Assembly (NCBI GenBank): GCA_023230565.1
Contig: JALNXD010000035.1
Location: 1-31,327, forward strand
DNA length: 31,327 nucleotides
Reading direction: 5' to 3'
Origin: Syntrophales bacterium
Lineage (GTDB): Bacteria; Desulfobacterota; Syntrophia; Syntrophales; UBA2210
Part shown: positions 24,691 to 31,327 of the stretch, one piece after another
Position numbering within the stretch: position 1 is the first letter of the stretch
How the letters are laid out: each line of letters opens with the position of its first letter
Program-made: the position numbers and the translations under genes
The notes under the pieces: model-generated
What the model was told of the DNA's origin: nothing
Databases searched by the model: none
Seen by the model: the letters and a program-made list of their open reading frames with translations, nothing else

Positions 24691-25884
24691 TCAGGCTCGA
24701 ACCATCAGGTACTGAACGGCTTTTTCAAGGCCATCGAGGGTAAGCTCAAACATGGGAAAGACACTTTGAATTGCTTTGATTGTCCAGACGAATTCCCATT
24801 CGTAGGAAGGACATGGATTGATCCAGATCGAGTGAGGAAATGAATCGGCCAGAAATCTCAAGCTTTCAATGCTCGGCCTGCGGGACCCTTTTCCGAAATA
24901 AATTGACCCGCTTTTCGAAACCAGCTCGTACTGCGCCATACTTGCGTCTCCGACAATCACAATTCTGGTTTCCGGATCCTTGGCGGCAAAATCCAGAATC
25001 GATTCCGGTCTTTTTCTCCTTGGCGGATCAAGCCATACTTCATCGTATATGGTATTGTGGAAATAATAGGTAGTAAGATTTTTGAACTGGTTGCGAGAAT
25101 AATCGAAAAGGGTTTTTACGATGTGCACGTAAGGATCCATGGACCACCCGCCGTTATCAATCATGAGAATGACATTCAGGCGATCCGCAAGCCTGCGATC
25201 GAATACAATCTCTATTTCGCCGGCATTTCTCATTGTTTCATAGATGGTTTTATCTACATTTACCACATCTTTGGGACCCTCGGGCACCATTCTGCGAAGC
25301 CTCTTCAAAGCCTCACCTATCTGCGACTGAGTGAGGGGACCGTCCTGTGAATAATCCTTGTAGCGGCGATCCATTGCAACCTTTACTGCTGATTTGTTGC
25401 GCGATTCACCGCCTACTCTCATGCCCCCCGGGTGAAATCCTGAATGACCGACAGGCGATCGCCCTTGAGTTCCGATCCATTTCGACCCCCCATGATGTGC
25501 TTCTGTCTGGTCCTTAAGCCGGTCAAGAAAATACTGCACCACTTCCTCTGGTGTCATTTTGGCTAATTCTTCTTCAGTGATACCAAGTGCTCGAGCCACT
25601 TCATCTGGGTTTTTCAGCCACTCTTCCAGAAGTGAACGCGTCATCTCGTCGAGCTCGGCATCATCCAGATCGGGGAGCTCCTTCCCTTGAAAATGATGCG
25701 CAAATATCTGATCATAAAGATCGAAATAGCGTTCACTTTTGATGAGAACAGATCTGGCCACAGAATAGAAATCATCAAGGCTCAATACAAGCCCTTTGTG
25801 CATGGCCCGATGAAGCCGCAAAAAAGATGTTGGAGAAACAGGCACTCCCCGATCTTTCAACGTATAAAAAAATCCGGCGAACAC
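24691..25884 (-). CDS. CoxE-like VWA domain protein, partner of MoxR ATPase
   Basis: This 397-residue protein belongs to the VWA/CoxE-like family encoded beside MoxR AAA+ ATPases. An N-terminal helical part (1-130) with KDRGVPVSPTSFLRLHRAM is followed by a Gly-rich linker (132-160, GGSKWIGTQGRSPVGHSG) and a C-terminal VWA fold. The MIDAS strand reads MIDNGGWSMDPY (241-252), keeping Asp243 and Ser248 but with two extra residues compared with DxSxS. Later VIVGDASMAQYEL (309-321) fits the second metal-site strand. The start is GTG at 25884 with GAGGA 7 bases upstream, 19 bases after the MoxR stop. Such pairs act as chaperones that insert metals or mature complexes; the client is not encoded nearby. 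Confidence 0.88.
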   Translation of the reverse strand: MFAGFFYTLKDRGVPVSPTSFLRLHRAMHKGLVLSLDDFYSVARSVLIKSERYFDLYDQIFAHHFQGKELPDLDDAELDEMTRSLLEEWLKNPDEVARALGITEEELAKMTPEEVVQYFLDRLKDQTEAHHGGSKWIGTQGRSPVGHSGFHPGGMRVGGESRNKSAVKVAMDRRYKDYSQDGPLTQSQIGEALKRLRRMVPEGPKDVVNVDKTIYETMRNAGEIEIVFDRRLADRLNVILMIDNGGWSMDPYVHIVKTLFDYSRNQFKNLTTYYFHNTIYDEVWLDPPRRKRPESILDFAAKDPETRIVIVGDASMAQYELVSKSGSIYFGKGSRRPSIESLRFLADSFPHSIWINPCPSYEWEFVWTIKAIQSVFPMFELTLDGLEKAVQYLMVRA

Positions 25885-25903
25885 GAATTATTCCTCTTTA
25901 TGC

Positions 25904-26749
25904 TTACATCCTGCCGACAAGGCGGGAAGCGGATTTAAGATCGAGGCTTTTCTTGAACAGCACTCCAAGGTAGGGAATTTCACCCTTCTGCAATGACGAT
26001 GCTTTAAAATGGGGATCTGCCTTGAGCGCCCGTATCCAGTTTATCAGTTCACGCGTTGCCGGTTTCTTTTCCACTCCATCAAGCTGTCGGAGGCGGTAAA
26101 AAGTACTTATACAGGTACTCATCATTTCTTCTTCAAGATTGGGGAAATGTACGGTAATGATTCGCTGCATCATTTCCGCATCCGGAAAGGCGATATGATG
26201 AAAGTTGCACCGCCCCAGGAACGGATCCGAAAGATCCTTCTTTGCATTGGACGTAATGACGACAACCGGACGGTTCTTTGCCGATATGGTCTTATCTACT
26301 TCCATAATATCAAATTGCATCTGATCCAGAATGTCCAGCATATCATCCTGGAAATCAGTGTCAGCCTTATCGATCTCGTCAATCAAAAGAACCGTTCTCG
26401 TGTCGGCCATAAAAGCCTGTCCGATTTTTCCCATTCTTATATACTCTTCAATATCGGCTACGTTTCTGCTTGAATCACCGAAACGACTGTCATTCAAACG
26501 GGTCAACGTATCGTATTGATAAAGGGCGTCGATCAGCTTCATGCTCGATTTTACATTCAGAACTATAAGGGGCATATTCAAGTTTTCGGCAATCGCATGT
26601 GCCAGCATCGTTTTCCCGGTCCCAGGCTCTCCTTTAAGTAAAAGCGGCATTTCAAGAGCCATTGAAACATTGACAATTTTTGCGAGCTCGTGATCAAGGA
26701 CATACTTTGAGGCGCCTTTAAATCGATTAAATGCGTCAATATCTTTCAT
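25904..26749 (-). CDS. MoxR-family AAA+ ATPase
   Basis: A 281-residue AAA+ protein of the MoxR/CoxD group. Walker A is GEPGTGKT (40-47), Walker B is VLLIDEIDKAD (120-130, with Asp124 and Glu125), sensor 1 is VVITSNAKKDLSDPFLGRC with the arginine finger-like GRC, and the helical lid follows. MoxR proteins use ATP to drive maturation of a partner enzyme through a VWA protein, here the gene immediately downstream. GGAGA lies about 9 bases before the ATG at 26749. A hairpin and a possible promoter are in the upstream gap. Confidence 0.92.
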   Translation of the reverse strand: MKDIDAFNRFKGASKYVLDHELAKIVNVSMALEMPLLLKGEPGTGKTMLAHAIAENLNMPLIVLNVKSSMKLIDALYQYDTLTRLNDSRFGDSSRNVADIEEYIRMGKIGQAFMADTRTVLLIDEIDKADTDFQDDMLDILDQMQFDIMEVDKTISAKNRPVVVITSNAKKDLSDPFLGRCNFHHIAFPDAEMMQRIITVHFPNLEEEMMSTCISTFYRLRQLDGVEKKPATRELINWIRALKADPHFKASSLQKGEIPYLGVLFKKSLDLKSASRLVGRM

Positions 26750-26784
26750 ATAATCTTTCTCCGGTTTGGCATTTTTCCAGATAA

Positions 26785-26813
26785 GGAGCGGGAAATTTCA
26801 TTTTTCCCGCTCC
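26785..26813. repeat. 11-bp inverted repeat (hairpin) between thiolase and moxR
   Basis: GGAGCGGGAAA (26785-26795) and TTTCCCGCTCC (26803-26813) are exact reverse complements with a 7-base spacer. It is 36 bases upstream of the moxR ATG and 183 beyond the thiolase stop, both minus strand. No U-run follows on the minus strand, so it may be a terminator of weak type, an mRNA-stabilising hairpin or an operator. Confidence 0.55.
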
Positions 26814-26905
26814 ATTGGTATCTTTGTTTTCAAAATTATACAACAATAATGATGGATCCGTAAGAAGTAAAACACTATTGGCATTCCTTTGAAAGCAGAA
26901 ATCCA

Positions 26906-26935
26906 TAACTATGAAAATACCTTAGTTCTTGTCAA
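26906..26935 (-). promoter_or_regulatory. Possible promoter of the moxR-VWA operon
   Basis: On the minus strand a perfect -35 TTGACA (26935-26930) is followed after 18 bases by TAGTTA (26911-26906), a poor -10. It is the only promoter-like element in the 246-base gap between the thiolase stop and the moxR ATG. Confidence 0.3.
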
Positions 26936-26995
26936 GCACTAAATGCCAAAAAGAAACAATATCCATTCTCCGAACCCATCACAAGCACAATAAAT

Positions 26996-28246
26996 TTACA
27001 ACATCTCCAACGCGCAGGCCATAGATACTCCACCACCGCCGCAGAGAGTTGCGAGGCCCAGACTTTTCCCATGGTTTTTCAAAGCGTAAAGAAGAGTCAC
27101 CATTATCCTGCATCCGGTAGAACCGACCGGATGCCCGAGGCCTATTCCCGATCCGTTTATGTTCGTGATTTTACGATTCAAACCAAGTTCTTTCTCGCAA
27201 CCCAGATACTGACCTGCAAAAGCTTCGTTCAACTCTATTAATTCAAAGTCTTTCAGCGTGAACCCGGATTTCTCCATAAGATTGCGAACTGCAGGTACCG
27301 GACTGAGCCCCATGACTGATGGATGACATCCTCCATATCCCACCGCTCTTATCCGGGCCATAGGCGAAAGGCCAAGCTCACTCGCTTTTTCAGCCGACAT
27401 GATTATCATCCCGCTCGCTCCGTCATTGATTCCCGATGCATTACCGGCAGTCACTTTACCTATTTTGGGAACAAATGCGGGCGGCAGTTTTCTGAGATCA
27501 TCCATTGTAAGGCCGGGTCTGAAATGTTCATCTTTATCAAAAATAACCGGCGGTTTGTTTTTCTTGACCGGAACTTCGACCGGAACAATTTCATCGGCGA
27601 AACTTCCATCCTTCGTTGCCCTTTCCACATTGTTATGGCTCCGAAGAGCTACTTCATCCATTTCTTCACGAGTGATATTATGCAGCTGTGCAACTAATTC
27701 AGCCGTTTGTCCCATAATGTAAGGCTTCCCTTTAAAAAGCTCAAGTGGCATACCTTCTTTGACAGGTCCATCCTCCGGATGAGGTATTATATGTGACCCT
27801 GCATGAAGGGCATGGATAAGCCAGTCAACCAATATATTATCCTGAAGCCGGCATCCCCATCGGGCGCCAGGCACTGTATACGGTACTCCTGACATATGTT
27901 CCACGCCACCGGCGAGAATTACATCGGCGAAGCCAGCTTGTATCATTGCCATACCTGAAATTACCGCTTCCATTCCCGATATGCAGACCCGATTGACAGT
28001 CACAGCCGGTACGGTATCCGGAATGCCGGACACAAGTGCGGCAACCCGCGCCACATTCAATGCATCCACCGGTTCAAGGCAACATCCATACCTGACATCA
28101 TCGATGTTGTCGGGTGATATACCGGCCCTTTTGATTGCCTCTTTCATTGTTACACTTGCAATATGTGCCCCGTTACTTTCTTTGAGCGTGCCTCCGAACG
28201 TTCCTATCGCTGTCCGGCATGCGGAAACAATGACTACATCCTTCAT
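26996..28246 (-). CDS. Thiolase (acetyl-CoA C-acetyltransferase)
   Basis: The 416-residue protein is a complete type II thiolase, which condenses two acetyl-CoA or cleaves 3-ketoacyl-CoA. The start at 28246 gives the normal N-terminus MKDVVIVSACRTAIGTFGG and has a strong GGAGGAG 7 bases upstream; ten more codons are open but have no site. Catalytic residues are Cys88 (NRVCISGMEA), His372 (GLGHPVGSTGCR) and Cys402 (CGGGG), with NEAFAGQ also present. Ile-Ser after Cys88 replaces the usual Ser-Ser or Ala-Ser. The gene stands alone on its strand and is divergent from the NMO-like flavoprotein. Whether it works in butyrate/fatty-acid breakdown or in synthesis cannot be told. Confidence 0.95.
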   Translation of the reverse strand: MKDVVIVSACRTAIGTFGGTLKESNGAHIASVTMKEAIKRAGISPDNIDDVRYGCCLEPVDALNVARVAALVSGIPDTVPAVTVNRVCISGMEAVISGMAMIQAGFADVILAGGVEHMSGVPYTVPGARWGCRLQDNILVDWLIHALHAGSHIIPHPEDGPVKEGMPLELFKGKPYIMGQTAELVAQLHNITREEMDEVALRSHNNVERATKDGSFADEIVPVEVPVKKNKPPVIFDKDEHFRPGLTMDDLRKLPPAFVPKIGKVTAGNASGINDGASGMIIMSAEKASELGLSPMARIRAVGYGGCHPSVMGLSPVPAVRNLMEKSGFTLKDFELIELNEAFAGQYLGCEKELGLNRKITNINGSGIGLGHPVGSTGCRIMVTLLYALKNHGKSLGLATLCGGGGVSMACALEML

Positions 28247-28281
28247 TTGATTCTCCTCCGTATCTATATCTTTCACTTGCG

Positions 28282-28291
28282 ACCGTTTGGT
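28282..28291. promoter_or_regulatory. Small palindrome upstream of thiolase, possible operator
   Basis: ACCGTTTGGT has inverted ACC/GGT ends (28282-28291) and sits about 35 bases before the thiolase ATG, close to where its promoter should lie. It superficially resembles TetR-type operators found ahead of acyl-CoA genes. Such a short element may be chance. Confidence 0.15.
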
Positions 28292-28379
28292 TATATCTTG
28301 ATAAACAGGAAAAAAACATAAATGACTGAAGGAATCTTTGCAAGTAATTTTATTTTTCCGGAACTGGATAATGATTTAA

Positions 28380-28408
28380 TTGACCCGTCCACTGCTTTTC
28401 TCTATACT
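28380..28408 (+). promoter_or_regulatory. Sigma-70-type promoter of the NMO-like gene
   Basis: TTGACC (28380-28385), exactly 17 bases, TATACT (28403-28408): five of six matches in each hexamer. Predicted transcription start is near 28415, about 75 bases before the ATG at 28490. This is the best sigma-70-type promoter in the window. Confidence 0.65.
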
Positions 28409-28489
28409 TCCGTAATTCAGTCGTTATAAAGATTATTTTTTCGCCATCTGATCCACAGGTCGGCGCCAAAAAAATTGAGGAGGGTCACA

Positions 28490-29359
28490 ATGAAATGGAC
28501 TACTAAAATAACCGAGTTGCTTGGCTGCAAATATCCGATTCTGCAGGGTGCAACGGAAATGATAGGCACCTGGTCATTTGCAGCGGCCGTCGCCGAATCA
28601 GGCGCCCACGGAACAATTACTGCTTCCATATGCAAAACTCCTGACAAATTGAAGGATGATATTAAAAAGTGCAAAAAGGCCACCTCGGGATCATTCGGGG
28701 TTAACCTCAGTATCGGTTTATGCCCCCAGGTGGAAGATATGCTTGAGGTTTGTATAGAAGAAGGAGTCCCGGTAGAAACATCCGTCTATAAACCCGATGC
28801 GCTGGCAGAAAGGATCAAAGAGGCGGGATTGCCATGGATTCATAAATCTGCGAGAGTAAAGGATGCTGTTCATGCACAGGAAACAGGTGCCCACGCCATT
28901 ATTCTGGTAGGAACAGAGGGGGCCGGCATCAAGAACCCCGCACAATTGCCCACAATGACCACTATTCTGTGGGGACTGCGAGCACTTTCAGTGCCTGTTA
29001 TTGCGGCAGGCGGAATTGGCGATTCTCACAGTTTTTTAGGAGCACTCGCTATGGGTGCAGAGGGAGTGACAATGGGCAGCGCTCTTATGACTACAAAAGA
29101 GTGCCCCATCGGCAATGCATTTAAAGAAAAAATTTTAAAGCTCAGCCTTGATGAACCTGATTTCCGCACCCGCGTTCTGACCCCTGCACCTTTTGATAAA
29201 AATGCCGTGCGCCCGGAACCTGAGGATATTGACTGGAGCCATGCTGCATCATTTGCAGTTACCGGAATCAATACGATTTTAAGTGTAAAGGAATTTGTTC
29301 AGCAAATAATACAAGGTGCCGAAGAGATACTGGAAACTCGACAATTTTTAAAAAATTGA
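28490..29359 (+). CDS. Nitronate monooxygenase / FabK-family TIM-barrel flavoprotein lacking the catalytic His
   Basis: The 289-residue protein has the FMN-binding NMO/enoyl-ACP reductase (FabK) fold: TELLGCKYPILQGATEMIG at the start, GVNLSI in the barrel, VIAAGGIGDSHSFLGALAMGA and EGVTMGSALMTTKEC at the FMN phosphate site. In true NMO and FabK the loop EAGGHxG carries a catalytic His; here the aligned loop reads EGAGIKN, with Ile147 at the His position. It is therefore probably not a standard nitronate monooxygenase and could be a reductase or isomerase on a CoA ester (inference). The ATG at 28490 follows GAGGAGG at 7 bases; a TTG five codons earlier is less likely. Its divergent neighbour is a thiolase. 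Confidence 0.88.
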   Translation: MKWTTKITELLGCKYPILQGATEMIGTWSFAAAVAESGAHGTITASICKTPDKLKDDIKKCKKATSGSFGVNLSIGLCPQVEDMLEVCIEEGVPVETSVYKPDALAERIKEAGLPWIHKSARVKDAVHAQETGAHAIILVGTEGAGIKNPAQLPTMTTILWGLRALSVPVIAAGGIGDSHSFLGALAMGAEGVTMGSALMTTKECPIGNAFKEKILKLSLDEPDFRTRVLTPAPFDKNAVRPEPEDIDWSHAASFAVTGINTILSVKEFVQQIIQGAEEILETRQFLKN

Positions 29360-29398
29360 TTTCTTTTTCTGTGTTTTGATTGCCAAAGCGGCAAATCA

Positions 29399-29425
29399 CT
29401 GCTCATGCATTACCGGCATGAGCAG
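29399..29425. repeat. 10-bp inverted repeat downstream of the NMO-like gene
   Basis: CTGCTCATGC (29399-29408) and GCATGAGCAG (29416-29425) pair perfectly over a 7-base loop. It lies 40 bases after the NMO-like stop in the gap to the convergent CooC-like gene. No U-run follows. Confidence 0.5.
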
Positions 29426-29454
29426 AACCCGATGTAACCGCAAATTGGTTGACA

Positions 29455-29501
29455 GGCTGCAGCGAGATGAAGAATCATTTGAACGGGTCTCGTCTGCAGC
29501 C
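29455..29501. terminator. Likely bidirectional terminator hairpin between convergent genes
   Basis: GGCTGCAG-CGAGA (29455-29467) pairs with TCTCG-T-CTGCAGCC (29488-29501), a 13-bp stem with one bulged T and a 20-base loop. A short TTTT occurs about 10 bases later on the plus strand. Position between the NMO-like gene (plus) and the CooC-like gene (minus) suggests a transcription end, though the U-tract is weak. Confidence 0.45.
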
Positions 29502-29519
29502 CGTAAATATCAGTTTTAA

Positions 29520-30305
29520 TCAAGGAAAAAGATGATCAAGCACGTCTTCAATGCCTTCATTTACTTTATCTTGTGGAAAACTCCCGCCGGTCAGGCATAT
29601 TTCGAATATCTCTTTATCAAAGTTAATAGATCCTATGACATTCAAACCTTCTTGGGCCAATTCATCGGTTATTCGCCGGGCAATGTCTTCTGAAGGCACT
29701 TTATTGAGAATCGCCCACGTATCCCCGATGTCGATTTGATCGGACATCTGTTTCACTTTCAAAGCGACATCCAGTGAATCTCTTGAAGGCTCGACTACCA
29801 CCAGAACGCAGTCTGTCCCAGTCTCGACTCCCCGGCCAAAGTGCTCAATGCCTGCTTCCATATCAATGAGCGCGATTTCATCGGGTTCAAGTATCAATTC
29901 ATTGAGGAAAGATCTGCTCACGATGCCCATCGGACAGGCACATCCTTCCAGCGCCATGTAAATTTTACCTATTGTCGTAAAGCTTATCCCGTCCCTTACC
30001 TTTATGAAGTCTGGGGGAATCTCAGCTATTGAAACGGCCTTTGTCCATATATTGACTTTTTCTTCCGGTATTCCCGACTTCATTTTTTCTTGAATTTTCT
30101 TTTCAAGAACCGCTTTGCCTCCTACATAATCGATAAGCGGTTCAGGAGGTTCTTTAAATCCCAGCATCCGGTGAAGGCCAGGGTTTGATTCATCCGCATC
30201 GATTACCAGAACCTTCTTTCCTCTTCTTCTTATTCCCAAAGACAGCAGAGAGGTCGTAATACTTTTACCGCTGCCTCCTTTTCCACAAATTGCTATTTTT
30301 TTCAT
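29520..30305 (-). CDS. CooC-like P-loop ATPase (CO dehydrogenase / nickel-enzyme maturation)
   Basis: This 261-residue MinD/NifH-superfamily ATPase resembles CooC and AcsF, which use ATP to insert nickel into carbon monoxide dehydrogenase/acetyl-CoA synthase. The deviant Walker A is CGKGGSGKS (7-15) with the signature Lys9, switch I region has VIDADESNPGLHRMLG, switch II is IDMEAGIEHFGRG, and a CXC pair (Cys122 and Cys124 in GCACPMG) matches the metal-binding cysteines of CooC. GGAG lies 8 bases before the ATG at 30305. It follows the duplicated-domain gene by 19 bases, so both are probably one transcript. No CODH genes are in the window, so the client enzyme is unknown. Confidence 0.9.
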   Translation of the reverse strand: MKKIAICGKGGSGKSITTSLLSLGIRRRGKKVLVIDADESNPGLHRMLGFKEPPEPLIDYVGGKAVLEKKIQEKMKSGIPEEKVNIWTKAVSIAEIPPDFIKVRDGISFTTIGKIYMALEGCACPMGIVSRSFLNELILEPDEIALIDMEAGIEHFGRGVETGTDCVLVVVEPSRDSLDVALKVKQMSDQIDIGDTWAILNKVPSEDIARRITDELAQEGLNVIGSINFDKEIFEICLTGGSFPQDKVNEGIEDVLDHLFP

Positions 30306-30324
30306 TATTTCTCCGCTTTTCCTT

Positions 30325-30912
30325 TCATGTGGTTTTAAGACGCTTGGGGTTTCTTCGAATTATCCCAAGAGGGCGCCCTATAATAAATGATTTGTAAAGT
30401 ACTTCCAGTCTATCGTCAATTCCCTTCTCGATTCCGGATATGATCAAACCGGCAACATCATCGAGAAAATGCATGAAATTTTTATGATCCTCTACATAGC
30501 CGTCAAAATAGGCATAGATGAAACTTTCATCTTTTTCATACGACTTTATAATCTCCTTTCTTATCCTGTTCTTGACAGGCCGAGTTAAAACTTGCGGCCA
30601 GTAATTCTGCGTATAATGGCGTTGTTCCGGCAACCGGGATTCGGTTAAGAAGGCATTATATACAATAGCGAATCCATCATCTGCCCCGTTTTCAGCGCTT
30701 ATCACTATTTTATTATTCACTTCATCTGTAAAATGTTTGAGATCCTTATATTTATCAGCATAGTGCCTGCTGTAAAAGCAACTAAGACTTTTTGGCTTCA
30801 TCTTTTTTGTGAGAGCATTCTGCACTTCGTTTCTTATGGTCTGCTTGAATTCATCGGGCCAGAATTTTTCCGTCAATGCATCCTGTTCGTCTGTATCCTG
30901 CAAATAATGCAT
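30325..30912 (-). CDS. Unrecognised protein made of two ~80-residue repeats
   Basis: No known family is recognised. The 195 residues consist of an internal duplication: repeat 1 at about 17-93 and repeat 2 at about 104-180. Shared positions include Trp-Pro (18-19 / 105-106), Asn28/Asn115, Tyr51/Tyr139, Lys56/Lys144, His-Phe (60-61 / 148-149), Asp-Asp (78-79 / 166-167), Tyr85/Tyr173 and Phe88/Phe176. Both copies look helical with basic and acidic residues mixed, and no signal peptide or membrane segment is seen. A strong AGGAGG lies before the ATG at 30912. It is encoded between a short-chain dehydrogenase (21 bases) and the CooC-like ATPase (19 bases), suggesting one operon and a shared task. 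Confidence 0.8.
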   Translation of the reverse strand: MHYLQDTDEQDALTEKFWPDEFKQTIRNEVQNALTKKMKPKSLSCFYSRHYADKYKDLKHFTDEVNNKIVISAENGADDGFAIVYNAFLTESRLPEQRHYTQNYWPQVLTRPVKNRIRKEIIKSYEKDESFIYAYFDGYVEDHKNFMHFLDDVAGLIISGIEKGIDDRLEVLYKSFIIGRPLGIIRRNPKRLKTT

Positions 30913-30933
30913 TTAGCACATCCTCCTTCTATT

Positions 30934-31327
30934 TTACGGACCCCCCTTGACGGCGATAATTTGCCCGGAGATAAAATTCGATTCATCACTCACCAAAAAT
31001 AACGCCAGATTGGCGGCATCATCTGCTTTACCTAAACGGCGAAGGGGTATTTCCGCCACTATAAATTTCTTAAGATCATCGAGATACATGCCCTCGCTAC
31101 GTGCTGTATTTCTGAGCATCTCCGTATCAATATAATCAGGCTCAATACAATTCACAGTAATGTTGAACGGCCCGAGTTCTTTCGCGAGCGCTATGGTAAG
31201 GCCTTCAAGCCCTGCATTGGCAGCTGCATAGTTTGCCTGCTTCCCGGGTATTATGGCCGCTGTTACCGGCGATGCTATATTGACTATTTTTCCGTATCCT
31301 TGTTTCACCATGTATTTTTGTGCTGCC
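30934..31327 (-). CDS. Short-chain dehydrogenase/reductase, 5' part beyond window, catalytic Lys replaced by Asn
   Basis: The frame is open to the right edge; 130 C-terminal residues are visible, so about half of a FabG-like SDR lies outside. The fold is clear from GYGKIVNIAS (catalytic-type Ser19 of the visible part), QANYAAAN with Tyr33, LAKELGPFNITVNCIEPDYIDTEM and the terminal FISGQIIAVKGG. The canonical YxxxK reads Tyr-Ala-Ala-Ala-Asn: Asn37 (codon AAT) stands where Lys is nearly universal. This may abolish or change oxidoreductase activity. It is the first visible gene of a minus-strand set with the duplicated-domain protein and the CooC-like ATPase. Confidence 0.9.
   Translation of the reverse strand, partial: AAQKYMVKQGYGKIVNIASPVTAAIIPGKQANYAAANAGLEGLTIALAKELGPFNITVNCIEPDYIDTEMLRNTARSEGMYLDDLKKFIVAEIPLRRLGKADDAANLALFLVSDESNFISGQIIAVKGGP

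Overview
The window looks like a chromosomal segment of an anaerobic Desulfobacterota (former Deltaproteobacteria) bacterium. This is an inference from gene content: a giant 2-hydroxyacyl-CoA dehydratase activase-type protein, a CooC-like nickel-insertion ATPase, a GspF, a MoxR/CoxE-type pair, a KamA-family radical SAM aminomutase, an ATP-type PEP carboxykinase and a thiolase. No rRNA, tRNA, CRISPR array, insertion sequence or phage gene was seen. Both ends cut through genes (gspF on the left, a short-chain dehydrogenase on the right).

Layout. Positions 1-6.2 kb (minus strand) hold the 5' part of gspF, a 1465-residue double-ASKHA activase fusion and a YjbQ/UPF0047 gene. Positions 6.3-13.95 kb (minus) are a compact seven-gene operon: glycosyltransferase, MaoC hydratase, CitE-like lyase, PglD/NeuD-type acyltransferase, AsnB, radical SAM/SPASM protein and DegT aminotransferase. 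It reads as a surface-glycan or modified-sugar pathway with its own acyl-CoA chemistry. A good sigma-54 (-24/-12) promoter lies just upstream, at about 14.02 kb. A divergent PEP carboxykinase gene and two Nudix hydrolase genes follow on the minus strand (14.25-17.26 kb).

Positions 17.4-20.6 kb (plus) carry a SpoU-type RNA methyltransferase and a three-gene polar amino acid ABC importer. The importer converges on a minus-strand pair (20.6-22.4 kb): a KamA-family enzyme whose substrate-pocket residues resemble glutamate rather than lysine 2,3-aminomutase, and an upstream ORF that may be its detached N-terminal half. A Na/Pi-cotransporter/PhoU fusion (plus) follows. It is separated from a CoxE-like VWA/MoxR pair (minus) by an AT-rich gap holding a 23-bp perfect inverted repeat.

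The right end has a thiolase (minus) and an NMO/FabK-like flavoprotein lacking the usual catalytic His (plus), which are divergent. Last comes a minus-strand operon of a short-chain dehydrogenase with Asn in place of the catalytic Lys, an unrecognised protein made of two ~80-residue repeats, and a CooC-like ATPase.

The items I consider most worth a second look are the acyl-sugar operon with its sigma-54 promoter, the SDR / duplicated-domain / CooC operon, and the possible split KamA gene.
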